From JAPORY01 sp965215385 (lineage in GTDB: Bacteria > Pseudomonadota > Alphaproteobacteria > Rhodobacterales > Rhodobacteraceae), in contig OZ244059.1 in the NCBI GenBank assembly GCA_965215385.1, positions 1,116,001 through 1,180,000 of the forward strand: DNA of 64,000 nt, read 5' to 3'. The translations under genes were made by a program, and so were the position numbers. The notes below the pieces were generated by a model, which was given only the letters and a program-made list of their open reading frames with translations, ran no database searches and was not told the DNA's origin. Shown in pieces: positions 38,849 through 48,423 of this stretch; position 1 is the first letter of the stretch; every line of letters begins with the position of its first letter.

Positions 38849-39788
38849 ATGGGTCAAAAAGATCCCGGAAAAATCTGCCGAAAGGGCATCAGCTTGATTG
38901 AGCTCCTTAAAATGTTTCCCGATGAACCGACTGCGGAAAACTGGTTTGAGGAAATTAGATGGGGTAAGGCCAGTGAACCTTCCTGTTGTCCGATGTGTGG
39001 TTCAAGTGCTCGGATCACCCAAACCAAAAATAGAAAACCATTACCGTATTGGTGTGGTTCGTGTCGTAGGCATTTCAATGTAAAGACCAATACCATAATG
39101 CACCGATCCAAAATCCCAATGCGTAAGTGGGTTATTGCGATGTTCCTGTGGTCAACTTCCCTTCATGGTGTATCCAGCCTGAAACTTCACAGGGATTTGC
39201 AGATATCCCAGAAATCGGCTTGGTTCTTAGCCCATAGATTGAGGGAAGCGTGGAAACAGGGCAATTTTGGTATAGAAAGTCAAGTCGAGGCTAATGAGAC
39301 CATTACTGGTGGCAAACGCAAGAACCTGCCCGCTTCCAAGCGCAGAGATTTGACTGGTCGTGGCGTTGTTAGAAAACAACCATTTCACGAGCAAAGGACG
39401 TGAAACCCGACAGGATAAGGGCCAAGATGGCCAAGGAAAGCAACAACGAAACCCTGCACGGCTTCATTTTCCAAAAGGGTTTTCCCTGATGCATAAGTTC
39501 ATACCGAGGATCATAAATCGTATTCGGTGCTTCCCCACAAGCACACGGCCGTCAACCACTCGGTTAGCCAATATGAAAATGGTCAAGCCCATACCAACGG
39601 GATTCAATCTTTCTAGTCATTATTGAGAAAGGGTTGTCACGGAAAATTCCGTCATTTCAGCCAAAAGTACCTTGACCGATATGTAAACGAATTCGTTACC
39701 CGTCATAACATTCGGAGACAGGACGCTATCGTAATGATGGGAGATACCGTTGGTTTGATGCAGGGCAGGAGATTGAACTAGAAGGAAC
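38849..39788 (+). pseudogene. IS1595-family transposase (frameshifted)
   Basis: The N-terminal part is intact: CRKGISLIELLKMFPDEPTA, zinc ribbon CCPMCGSSARI...YWCGSCRRHFNVKTNTIM, then KSAWFLAHRLREAWKQG and the first DDE segment VEANETITGGKRKNLP (normally DETYxGGK). After about 39360 the frame breaks. Matching pieces continue in other frames: NHSVSQYENGQAHTNGIQSF (about 39555-39615) and KYLDRYVNEFVTRHNIRRQD (about 39665-39725). At least two frameshifts are present, so the enzyme is inactive as written. Confidence 0.85.
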
Positions 39789-39809
39789 TAATTGACGGAG
39801 AGGGATAAT

Positions 39810-40586
39810 ATGGAAAATGTTTTGGCACCAATAAAAGAAACTCCAGAGCAACTTGCTCAAAGTTTGTTTCGGTCTGACCCCAAACCATTACCCTTTGATA
39901 TTCAATGTTCCGATTACAGAAGATACATGAAGGATATTGAAGCCAACTCGATTGACTTGATCCTAACCGATCCGCCATACAACATCAGTAGGGATACTGG
40001 ATTTTCCAAGTTGGGCAAGAATAGTGTCGAACGCTTTGCCGTATCAATGGATTTTGGGAAATGGGATCACAATCCCATTAACCTGAAAACATTTTCCAGA
40101 CTTGCCTATGAGGTTTTACGGAAAGGCGGATCTGCCATTGTCTGGTATGATGTTTGGAAAGTGAATTATCTTGCGGATGCCATGGCAAGTGCAGGATTCA
40201 AGATGCTTCGACTGATTATTTGGAACAAGACCAATCCAGTGCCCTTGAACAGCAAAGCTTGTTATTTGAGCAATTCCCGTGAAATGGCCGTTCTTGGGGT
40301 CAAGGGGGGGAAACCTACTTTCAATGGAGAATATGACAACGGGGAATACAGTTATCCCATTCCAAGACATAACGGCAAGAAGATACACCCCACACAAAAG
40401 CCATTGGATCTATTCAATGATTTGGTAATTAAACATTCTAATCCAAGAGATGTTGTTTTGGATCCCTTCCTAGGTTCGGGAACGACTGCGGTAGCTGCCA
40501 TTGATTCGGATAGAAGTTTTATCGGATGCGATATTGACCCCGTTTATGTTGATCGGGCAAAAAGCAGGATTATGGAATTGCTATGA
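39810..40586 (+). CDS. Type II DNA methyltransferase (beta-class, DPPY)
   Basis: 258 residues. The catalytic motif IV LILTDPPYNIS comes near the N-terminus and the SAM-binding motif I VVLDPFLGSGTTAVAAID near the C-terminus, the order of beta-class N6-adenine/N4-cytosine methyltransferases; DPPY favours N6-adenine. The GAGAGGGAT ribosome binding site precedes ATG 39810. It overlaps the following HNH gene by ATGA, as expected for a methyltransferase and its cognate nuclease. It starts about 20 bases after the decayed transposase, inside the IS1595 element. No lesion is seen. Confidence 0.9.
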   Translation: MENVLAPIKETPEQLAQSLFRSDPKPLPFDIQCSDYRRYMKDIEANSIDLILTDPPYNISRDTGFSKLGKNSVERFAVSMDFGKWDHNPINLKTFSRLAYEVLRKGGSAIVWYDVWKVNYLADAMASAGFKMLRLIIWNKTNPVPLNSKACYLSNSREMAVLGVKGGKPTFNGEYDNGEYSYPIPRHNGKKIHPTQKPLDLFNDLVIKHSNPRDVVLDPFLGSGTTAVAAIDSDRSFIGCDIDPVYVDRAKSRIMELL

Positions 40587-41170
40587 GGAAGGATTCCAAA
40601 CCCGCAAAATTCCTTGATCTTGCCCAACCTGATCCTGAAACTGGTTTTTCCGATGCGGTGCCTTTGGATGTTCTGAAAGCCAATGGCCTTGGCTTTGGTA
40701 ATGGTGGTAGTTGGTGTCGGGATGACAGTCCCCTTGGTAAGAAATACAATATTGAACGAGTCAAGAAAGGCCAGGGCATCGTCGCCGTTAAACTGAATGG
40801 TTATCGCAAGAATCCCATTGGCAAACAAATACCTTTACAAATCAAGAAGATAATCCATCAAGAGAAGTGTGTTGTCTTGGGAACAAGCAAACCTGAATGT
40901 GATCATAAGGATGGCAGACGGGATGACCCGATCTACAATGACTCCGACAAACTAACAATGAAGCACTTTCAACCTTTATCCAAAGCTGCCAACAACGCAA
41001 AGAAACAGCATTGTAAGGATTGCAGAAAAACCAATAAACGGTTTGATGCCACACGGTTAGGATATTCGGTTGGGCAATGGGCTGGGAATGGTCGCTATAT
41101 GGGAACTTGTGTTGGTTGCTATTGGCATGATCCATTCAAATTCAACCAGGAAATCAGTAAAAAAGCTTAA
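40583..41170 (+). CDS. HNH-type restriction endonuclease (predicted)
   Basis: 195 residues. The C-terminal half carries an HNH-like core: CVVLGTSKPECDHKDGRRDD, then HFQPLSKAANNAKKQHCKDC, with histidine, asparagine and paired cysteines for a metal. The N-terminal half (LDLAQPDPETGFSD, VKKGQGIVAVKLNGYRKNPIG) is not one I recognise. Its position, translationally coupled to a type II methyltransferase, makes a cognate restriction nuclease the best reading. The TAA stop lies inside the probable right inverted repeat of the IS1595 element. Confidence 0.72.
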   Translation: MRKDSKPAKFLDLAQPDPETGFSDAVPLDVLKANGLGFGNGGSWCRDDSPLGKKYNIERVKKGQGIVAVKLNGYRKNPIGKQIPLQIKKIIHQEKCVVLGTSKPECDHKDGRRDDPIYNDSDKLTMKHFQPLSKAANNAKKQHCKDCRKTNKRFDATRLGYSVGQWAGNGRYMGTCVGCYWHDPFKFNQEISKKA

Positions 41171-41187
41171 TCAAGTAGCCGAGTGTT

Positions 41188-41429
41188 CCATCTCCAATTA
41201 AATCACCGAGCATTTTGTTGAGGCACTTACGGCGTCTTCGGACGGTGTTCCCTCGCGATCACTTTGACCGCGTCGCCATTTCAGGTATCGCCAGCGAGGT
41301 TATAGGGCGTGCTGAATTAAAACCCGATATTGAGTTAGCGTCTCAGTTTGCAATTCGCAATTTTGCTCTTGCTTTGCGACCTCACATCGGATAGAGAACG
41401 GTTACACTCGCTCATCTGGAGGAGATATT
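41188..41429 (+). other. Segment with a possible gene tail, then a ribosome binding site
   Basis: A frame from about 41262 reads FDRVAISGIASEVIGRAELK, PDIELASQFAIRNFALALRP and stops near 41393. It looks like a real C-terminus, but its 5' part is missing and the family is unknown. At 41418-41426 GGAGGAGAT is the ribosome binding site of the split secreted-protein gene. Confidence 0.4.
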
Positions 41430-41457
41430 ATGAGGCACTTGCCCCCCCCTTTTTTTA
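41430..41457 (+). pseudogene. 5' fragment of split secreted-protein gene (S2)
   Basis: ATG 41430 follows GGAGGAGAT at a normal distance. The codons read MRHLPPPFF through a C8 run (41442-41449) and a T7 run (41450-41456) before the IS1595-type element starts at 41458. Joined to 54430 the frame continues RSLLTLTAALLTLALPAAVMA, a typical signal peptide. The insertion therefore destroyed an expressed secreted-protein gene near codon 10. Confidence 0.85.
41450..41457. repeat. 8-bp target duplication, left copy
   Basis: TTTTTTTA directly before the left inverted repeat; the identical octamer follows the right inverted repeat (54422-54429). IS1595-family insertions typically duplicate 8 bp. Confidence 0.88.
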
Positions 41458-41480
41458 GGGGATTATATACTTGATTTGCA
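41458..41480 (+). repeat. Left terminal inverted repeat of the cargo element
   Basis: 23 bp, perfect match to the reverse complement of 54399-54421. The TACTTGATT core is shared with the left end of the smaller IS1595 element at 38768, showing the same family. Confidence 0.9.
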
Positions 41481-41654
41481 TATCCGTGATCGTTGTCAGG
41501 ATACCGGATCATGGATAGAGAGTCAAGGATGGCGAAAAACACGGTAGTTGCTCGGTTTGAAAGTTTGTCTATTTTCCAAAAGGACAGTACTATATAATGC
41601 AGGAAAATGTTAGCCATGCGGAACACAATCATGATCCAGAAAAACCTTAATTCA

Positions 41655-41667
41655 CCCCCCCCCCCCC
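41655..41667 (+). repeat. C13 homopolymer tract upstream of secreted-protein gene S3
   Basis: Thirteen cytosines start exactly eight codons after an ATG at 41631 (MIQKNLNS). With 14 or 11 cytosines this ATG would read in frame into the 41753 gene; with 13 it ends near 41750. It may switch an N-terminal extension, or change promoter spacing, or be neutral. Confidence 0.6.
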
Positions 41668-41752
41668 TGCTAGGATCACCCCGCGGCGGGGATTCTCTCG
41701 CCTGTGCGCCCCTCGCTGTACCTTTCCCAGGTCAAGCTCTGCGCGGGCGATC

Positions 41753-42277
41753 ATGCTTTTGAAAGGGGAGATCCTCAGGACACGCTTGACCAGTACCGTT
41801 GCCCTGGGACTCGGGGCCGCCATCCTTGCCTTCGCGCTGACTGCGGGTGCGACGCAAGCCGAGGAATGCAGCGTGCCATCACAGTATAAAGGCAGCAACG
41901 TCAGGACGGACGGGCTTTTCGGCATTGGTCGTTACATTGTTAACCCCAACCCGGCCACCGGATGCTCGATCAGCTGTCATTATATGAGGCGTGACGAGGG
42001 AGTGTGTCCAGTAACCACAAAGCGTGCGAATTCCGATGAAAACATTCGAGGTTACTTGCAGTTTTCTGCACCGCATTTCAACTGCAAGTGTGACCTGCCC
42101 GGAGGTGCCGAAAGGTTCATATACGGGGCGGCAGTTTACTACCGCTGCGGGGGACAAAACGACATGTGGCGGGCACTGGGCTACCGGATCACGATGAACC
42201 TGCATCCCGGCCAGATCGACCTCGACACGAATTACACTACGTACGAGTGCCTACACGACTGGGAACGCGGCCGCTGA
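41753..42277 (+). CDS. Secreted cysteine-containing protein (S3)
   Basis: 174 residues. A signal peptide (LTSTVALGLGAAILAFALTA, cleavage likely after GATQA) precedes a mature domain with about nine cysteines (EECSVPSQYKG, GCSISCHYM, VCPVTT, FNCKCDLPGG, YYRCGGQND, YECLHDWE), suggesting disulfides in the periplasm or outside the cell. I recognise no family. The ribosome binding site before ATG 41753 is weak. The C13 tract 85 bases upstream could control an alternative in-frame start at 41631. It lies just inside the left end of the cargo element. Confidence 0.6.
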   Translation: MLLKGEILRTRLTSTVALGLGAAILAFALTAGATQAEECSVPSQYKGSNVRTDGLFGIGRYIVNPNPATGCSISCHYMRRDEGVCPVTTKRANSDENIRGYLQFSAPHFNCKCDLPGGAERFIYGAAVYYRCGGQNDMWRALGYRITMNLHPGQIDLDTNYTTYECLHDWERGR

Positions 42278-42478
42278 CGAATCAACCGCCAGTCCGCATC
42301 CTGCAAGCCAGCCTCCCGGATCAACCGGGGCAGTGACATCTCAGGCGGGGAATCGGCCACAATCTATAAAGGGGAATCGGTCGTTATCATCTGACCGTCG
42401 ATTGACCCGAAAAGGCATGGGTTTCTGAAACCATTTCTGTTAAAAACAAGTCTTCTATCACGATTTCGTCGACACACC

Positions 42479-43090
42479 TTGAAAACCATCGCCTATCTGC
42501 GGGTCTCCACCGCGCACTAGGAGATCGACGGCCAGAAACTCGCCATTCTCGATAATGCCGCACACAGGGCTTCACCATCGATGATCTTGTCGCCGTCACC
42601 GCCTCGGGCCGGGCCTCCGAACAGCGTCGCCGCACTCATGACCTCATGGCCCTGCTGGATAGGGGCGACCGCCAGGTCGTCGGCGAACTCTCCCGCCTCG
42701 GCCGCTCTCTCGGGCAGATTGTGGGTCTGCTGGATCAGCTGGTCAAGCAGGGCATCGCCGTCATCGCGATCAAGGAGAATCTCCGCATCGAGGGACAGCA
42801 GGACATGCAGACCAAGGTGATGACCACCCTGTTCGCCCTCTTCGCCGAAATCGAACGCGACCTGATCTCGGAATGCACCAAAGAAGGCCTGCCCCGCGCC
42901 CGGGCCGCCGGAAAAGCTGGGACGACCGAAAGGATCCTATGGCCCCTCACGTCTCGATGGCAAGGAGGAGGACATCCTGAAATTCCTCAAACTGGGAATC
43001 TCCAAAAGTGCCATTGCCAAGATTATCGGCGTCTCCCGACCCACTCTCTACCACTTCATCCAGACCCGAGGGCTGAAAACCAATCTTTAA
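42479..43090 (+). pseudogene. Serine recombinase/resolvase, decayed
   Basis: Pieces of a resolvase-family recombinase in order: KTIAYLRVSTAH (the catalytic-serine region), then TAG (about 42519) where CAG is expected, EIDGQKLAIL, a frameshift near 42550, then GELSRLGRSLGQIVGLLDQL and FALFAEIERDLISECTKEGL, a second frameshift near 42920, and the HTH tail FLKLGISKSAIAKIIGVSRP ending at 43090. It parallels the intact recombinase at 50742-51380. Not functional. Confidence 0.8.
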
Positions 43091-43099
43091 GGTGTATTT

Positions 43100-43541
43100 T
43101 TACACTATTCTCAGCGAAACCCTAAATCCAGCACTGCACCTGACCCCGGAGATTTTGGTGGTCCCCCATGAGGGACAGGCATTCATCGCAGATCTGGTGG
43201 ATGATCTGGATGACATCATGACAAATTATGCCAGCATCAAGGCCTTGCGCAAAGCCGCCGGCGAATTCCAGACCTCTGTCGCGAACAACCGGACGATGAT
43301 CCCGAACTATGCCGAACGCCGCCGCTACGGAGAACGGGTCTCCACCGGCTTTGTCGAAAGCACCGTCATTACGGTTGTGGGGAAACGCTTTGCGAAGACA
43401 CAGCAGATGCGCTGGTCACAACGGGGAGCCCACCTCATGCTTCAGACCCGGACACGAACTCTCGATGGCACCCTGCGTGACACATTCGAACACTGGTATC
43501 CCGGCCTGTCAGCTCAGGCAGAAACCCGAATGGCAGCCTGA
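43100..43541 (+). pseudogene. C-terminal remnant of a transposase
   Basis: The frame contains MIPNYAERRRYGERVSTGFV, ESTVITVVGKRF and KTQQMRWSQRGAHLMLQTRT, then FEHWYPGLSAQAE. This matches the C-terminal end of a transposase group usually listed with ISKra4-like elements (KRMxKKQQMRWTxRGAHLLLQxRT). The catalytic N-terminal part is absent. The family assignment is from memory of the motif and is tentative. Confidence 0.6.
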
Positions 43542-43720
43542 ATTGCCCCACACTTTGCGGTACTCTCCATCTAACAGGCCTAACAATTTTCCAACCCGTA
43601 TCCGTCTTTTTCCCAATAAGGCATCGAGCAGCGGCCCTTTGCTCAACTTCCATGAAAGACCTCTTCACCGGTTCCGGTTCAAAATGCAACAACTGTTATC
43701 TTGCGAAATAGCTGCATGCT

Positions 43721-44809
43721 TTACGCTGACGTTCCGATATTCATCACGTCTTCAGCCGCCGCGGCCTTGGACTTACGCATGTGACCGGGGCGTTGTCGGC
43801 CGCCGTCTTTCAGCAAAGGGGCGCTCTCTCGCTCATCATCACCATTCCAGAGCAATCCCGGATGCGGAATGCGGTAATAGCCATCATCTCCGTTTTTGCG
43901 GACCTTCGGCTTGGACGACTTACGTGACCCCGCAAAGCGTCCCTTCGCGCCTTCGAGATAAGCTGCGATCATCTCTACACAGATCCATTTGCGGCCGAGG
44001 CGTTCGGCCACTTCACCGGTGACGCAACTGCCGCCAAACGGATCAAACACGGTATCGCCGGGATCGGTGACCATACGGATGAAGTATTCCGGCAAGGCGG
44101 CGGGGAGTCGCGCCGGATGCGTCTTGACCCCCTTCTCCTTGCAATAGCGCATGTAGTTGCTGTTGCTTTCGGTGTTTGGGATTGCAATCAGGTTCGGCGG
44201 AGTCGATGCCCCATTGTCGTTGGCAAATTTCTCACTGATATCGTGACCGGATGGCCGGAGCTGGGCCTTATAACCATTGTTCAGAAGTGTTCGCCTGCTG
44301 TCGCTCTATGGCTGCAACAGACGCCGGTTGCTCGCCCGCGGCCACGGTGACTTGGACAGCCAACACACAGTGTTAATTCCGTCCTTAACCCGAATGCGGC
44401 GGACATTGACCTATTCAGCAGGCGATGGCAGCTTGGATGGATTCCACCAATAGAACTCCTGTGCGAGGTGGAAACCATATTCCTCACACAGCATGATCAG
44501 AAATTTGAAATGGTAGAGGCTGCGCACCGGCAATCCCGGCTTCCATGCCCCTCCAAGGTCAATCACAAGACTCCCGTCGTTCTTGAGGATGCGATGAAAT
44601 TGCACCGCAAAATCACGGAACCACTCCAGATAGGCGTCTTCCTGCTCATTGCCGTAATCCTTCTTGCGCGTGAGTGCAAAGGGCGGGCGGGTCATGATGA
44701 GATCCACGGATTCCTTCTGACGGTGCTTCATCACAGACAGGCTGTCAGCATGGTAGACGCGCCCCAGAGGGGTTTGGTGATAAACTGTCGGAGGTTCTTT
44801 TCTGGCCAT
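43721..44809 (-). pseudogene. N4-cytosine DNA methyltransferase, two in-frame amber codons
   Basis: A single minus-strand frame of about 362 codons. N-terminal motif IV reads LIMTRPPFALTRKKDYGN, where TSPPFAL is expected, so the catalytic serine is arginine. After LPSPAE a TAG (44411-44413) sits where tryptophan is usual (PAEWVN). VRRIRVKDGINTV and LSKSPWPRASNRR follow, then a second TAG (44306-44308) in place of tyrosine (QPYSDS). The frame continues to SAM motif I FDPFGGSCVTGEVAERLGR. No frameshift. It is the modification partner of the nuclease just upstream. Confidence 0.85.
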
Positions 44810-44820
44810 TGCTGCCTCCC

Positions 44821-46185
44821 TCAGAGATCCAGTGTCTTCAGGGTCATGGCATGCCGCGCCTCCCGCTCGACGGAACGAATGATCGTTGCCGGACTCTCAC
44901 TGATCACCGAAAGGTCACCGCCATCAAGCATCACGACAGCAAGATTGGAATCCGCCATGATCTTGTTGGCATAGCGCCGCGCTTCGCTGCTGATTTCGCC
45001 TGTGGTCACAATGACAACCACGTTGCTTTTGAGAAAATGTGTGAGACCGACTTCCTTGGCCACGTCGTCCAATGACACCCGTGCCGAATTTTTGCACTGA
45101 ACCTGCCAGCGGGAAAACACCAGACGTGCGCTTTCAAAAACAAGGTCAACCTCTGCCCCGCCCGTCTGGTTGGCTCGCAAGCGGGTGGCAACATAAGTCA
45201 TGTCGAGAAGACGCATGATTTTGAATGCCAGGGCCTCGAGGGCCAGACCTGCCTTGTAGCGGTCCTTGTGCTGAATCTCTTCCAGGATTGCCGACAACGG
45301 GGTGCGGAGAAGCGTCAAAAGCTTCGGATCCGTTTGATCCTTCAACTGCTCGAGCAAAGGATCGATCACATCAGCGACCAGCTTGAACGTAGGGGTGACC
45401 TGGAACGGCTTTGCCCCCCCCCCTGTCGTTGTCTTCTCCGCGGTGATGTAGTTCGCGTCCCGCAAAGCATTGAGAACGAGTTTCGGCCGGCTCTTCTCGG
45501 GGAATTTCACACCATAGGTCGCCGTTGCCAACCTGGCGATCTCGTTTGCCGGCTGGGGACCACTCGTGCCGGTGTTGGCCAATGCGCGCAGGAAGGCGCG
45601 TTGTTCAGGCGTGAAATTTGCCAGAACCTCGAACTCATCGGGATTCAGGCCGAGAATATCTTCGACCCGGAAAGGATCGACTTGCCATCGACTGCCGACA
45701 AAAACGCCAGCCTTCGCCAGCCACAGACGCATCATGCTTGAATGCTTGCCGCCGGACGGATAATGCACCTTGCGGGTGGCCAGGCCTTACCTGAGTGTCG
45801 TCAGATTGACCGTCTCTCCCGCCGCCACCATATCCTGGATGCAGCGCACGAGGGTCATGCCGTGCAGATTCAAAAGAATGTGTTTGGCCAGTCCCGTGTA
45901 AAGAGCGGCATCGTCATCCTTGACACTGAGAAGCTTCTGGCCGAATTCGGTCAGGCGCACGCTACGATCAATGAGGCCATAGGCAATCATGCCGCGCTTG
46001 GCGTTGTTCGCCAGTTTGCCCCGATTCCGATCACTTGTCTTGTGCCCCTCGAAATATGCCGCGCGCACGGCGGCCTCGAATGCTTTCCAGTCCCCGCCAT
46101 GTGTGTCAGCCATCTCCAATACAGATGGGAGATCAATCTGAGAGGGCGAGAATTCACTGCCAAAAGGAAGATCACTTTTCTTCAT
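44821..46185 (-). pseudogene. Mrr-like restriction endonuclease with in-frame TAA and a G10 tract
   Basis: One frame from ATG 46185 to 44821, about 455 codons, interrupted only by TAA at 45787-45789 between VNLTTLR and GLATRKVHYPSGGKHSSMMR; homologues would have a sense codon here. The C-terminal PD-(D/E)XK domain has GGAEVDLVFESARLVF and FSRWQVQCKNSARVS, followed by VVVIVTTGEISSEARRYA, as in Mrr-like nucleases. A winged-helix part precedes it. A ten-base G run (coding GGG, 45414-45423) lies at the join and is in frame as written; slippage would switch the nuclease domain off. It sits between herA and the methyltransferase gene in one operon. Confidence 0.82.
45414..45423. repeat. C10/G10 tract inside the restriction nuclease gene
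   Basis: Ten cytosines on the plus strand encode the glycine run in KTTTGGGAKPF on the minus strand. Both flanking parts are in the same frame, so the tract is currently in the ON length. A gain or loss of one base would truncate before the nuclease domain. Confidence 0.75.
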
Positions 46186-46367
46186 CAGCTGTCTGCCTTT
46201 GCCGGCAAGACCCCCTGCCCTTCAGGATACGATTTCAAGAATTCCGCGCCATGCACAAACGAGGCCGTCGACACATCGTCACCCGGGGGGACACGCATAG
46301 ATTCCAAATAATCCCGACCACTGAGGCCCACACTGATGTTGCACTTGAGTGGGGAAAAGGCCGATCC

Positions 46368-48423
46368 CTAAAAGGGTATATCGTCATCACTGTCTGCTTT
46401 GTCTGTCTGTTTCTGCTCATAGTCCTTCGATCCGGCAATCCCCCAGCTTGCCACGACATCTGTGAGTGGAAAAACGATGTCCTTGCTCCAATCGACATAA
46501 GGCGCGCCGGTAGCACTCCACGGTTCTTTTGAGGGCAATCGTACCTGGGCGCGCGGGAACGTGAAAGGCACTGCCAAACAGGATAGCCTCACCAGCGGCC
46601 AGAACTGTGACCTGATCCAGCAATCTCTGGGCCTGTTTCGGAATAATCCGCCTAAAGTGGTCAATATCATCAGGATTCTGAAGCCGATGCGAGAAAAAGT
46701 TGGCGCACTGACTGATGATCGTCGGGCTGATTTCGCTGGGTCTCTGGCTGGCCACAATAAGCGACAATCCAAACTTGCGCCCCTCTTTTGCGACACGTTC
46801 GAATGACCTGCGAGACAGGCCCTGGCCACGATCCTCAAGGGTGTGAGGAGGTCTTGCATAGTTATGTGCCTCTTCCAGAATAAGAAGCCAGGGATATTGG
46901 TTCCGAATATCGGAGGTCAGAAATTCTCGTGTCTCGAGAAACAAACGTCCCAGCAAGGCGCAGGCAAAGGGCAAAACCTCTGACGCCAGCATCGACATAT
47001 CCAGAACTGAAACCCGAGACGCTGACTTCCGGCCCACACCCAACTTATCCATCCATTCCTGGAATGACTCAATATTCTGATCTTCAAAGCTAAAAAGAGA
47101 TTGCCATCTGCGATCATCCAGCCGCGTACGCAGCCTGAGTTTAAGCGTCAGCAAATATTGATCGATTCTCTTGCTGCTATCTTGATCTGGGGATCGATCG
47201 ACGAGATTTGGATCACGGAACTCACTGACCGGGACGAAACGCGGGGCATCAGCTGACTTGGCAAAGTTGACCCCCTCATCTTGTCGTTCCGATATTTTTT
47301 CGAGTAACTCTGTTCTAAACTGTTCAAGGCGATCACGAACTTCTTTGTCATTCTCAATTCTACGCCATTGATTCTGAGCATCGGGAGTCCACTCCGGAAC
47401 TTTTTCAAATGTTGTCCAATCAACGATATCCGGTGCATATTTACTCGCATGTTTGATACTGAGTTCAAAATTGTTCGCAGGGCTATTGCCATCAAGCCAT
47501 CTGATCGCTGAATCAATTTTGCCCATAGCGACCTCGAACGGATCATAAGAACCCGCTTTTGCAGAATTTCCCTTGGCAATCGCCCACCAGTCTTTCAATA
47601 CGGGCTCCTGTGTCGCCTCAGACGCATGAAGCCACTCACAAATTTCTGCGCCGTTCATCAACCAGGCAGGCAGGCAAAATTCTTCGCCATTGAGATAAAG
47701 CCTGTTTGGCTCTCTCGAATAGTTTGCTTGATCAGTCTTCAAAAACGCATTCGCATACTCACCATTAATATCGAGAATAAAGATGTGGGGATCTGCATCG
47801 CCCTTCATTCTGTCATTCTCAAGAACGCCTTGGATCAGACTTGCCACTGTGTATGATTTCCCTGAGCCTGTGTTTCCGACGACCGCCAGCGGTCTTGAAA
47901 ACAGGTCATTAAAGGATGCTCTAATTCTGGTGTTTTCATCGCCCGCATGGTGTCCGATCTCCAGAGGAAAGTCGAAATCGCCTTGATCCCAATCCCTGGG
48001 TTTGTTTCGCGAAGGCGGATTCTCAAAAATTCCTGAGAGGGCGTCTGGGTTGGCCACCTCCGCAGGCGTATCAAGTGTCGGAAGAATAGTTATGCCTGGA
48101 TCAAACTTCCATTTGCCTTTTCCCGAATGTTTGACTGTTCCAAGCAACTGGACTGAGGCAATCCTTCTCGGTTTTGTCAGTTCTAAAGACAATTCCTCAT
48201 TTGTGGATGGATCATAACTCTCTCGAGCTTCGAGATCGGTCAAAATACCGATCGCATGATTGGCCGCGCTCAGGTCGAAAGTCAGGAAAGAATTGATTGC
48301 CACCGCGCGTTGGACACCATCAGGTGTAGCACGGGATGAAGATTTTGCCTCTGTAGATAATTCGACCTTCACTCGAAATCCATTGACAGAAACAACATGG
48401 CCTATGACACGCGGTTGCTCCAT
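46368..48423 (-). CDS. HerA-type ATPase of a SIR2-HerA defence system (C-terminal frameshift)
   Basis: An N-terminal HAS-barrel-like part (about 1-150) is followed by the HerA ATPase: Walker A AVVGNTGSGKSYTVASL, Walker B HIFILDINGEYANAF, and LILEEAHNYARPPHTL, SLIVASQRPSEISPTIISQC. The family tail RLPSKEPWSATGAPYVDW to a stop at 46368 is in another frame, reached by removing one C near 46549. As written the protein ends at 46417 with an unrelated 40-residue tail. HerA proteins form hexamers; with SIR2 partners they form the Nezha (SIR2-HerA) antiphage complex. The ATG overlaps the SIR2 stop (TGATG). Confidence 0.85.

Larger units (their letters stand above)
38768..41187. mobile_element. IS1595-family transporter element carrying a restriction-modification pair
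   Basis: The left end GGGGACTATGTACTTGATTA (38768) is IS1595-like and lies 81 bases before the transposase start. Near the right, GCTTAATCAAGTA (41165-41177) is the exact reverse complement of the inner part of that end and overlaps the stop codon of the HNH gene. The outermost 10 bases on the right differ, and no 8-bp target duplication is visible, so the right boundary is tentative. The interior (transposase, methyltransferase, nuclease) is AT-richer than both flanks. Some IS1595 members are known to carry passenger genes. Confidence 0.6.

Noticed and set aside
40304..40310. G7 run in the passenger methyltransferase
   Set aside because: Shorter than the other tracts and in a conserved-looking frame; not convincing as a switch.
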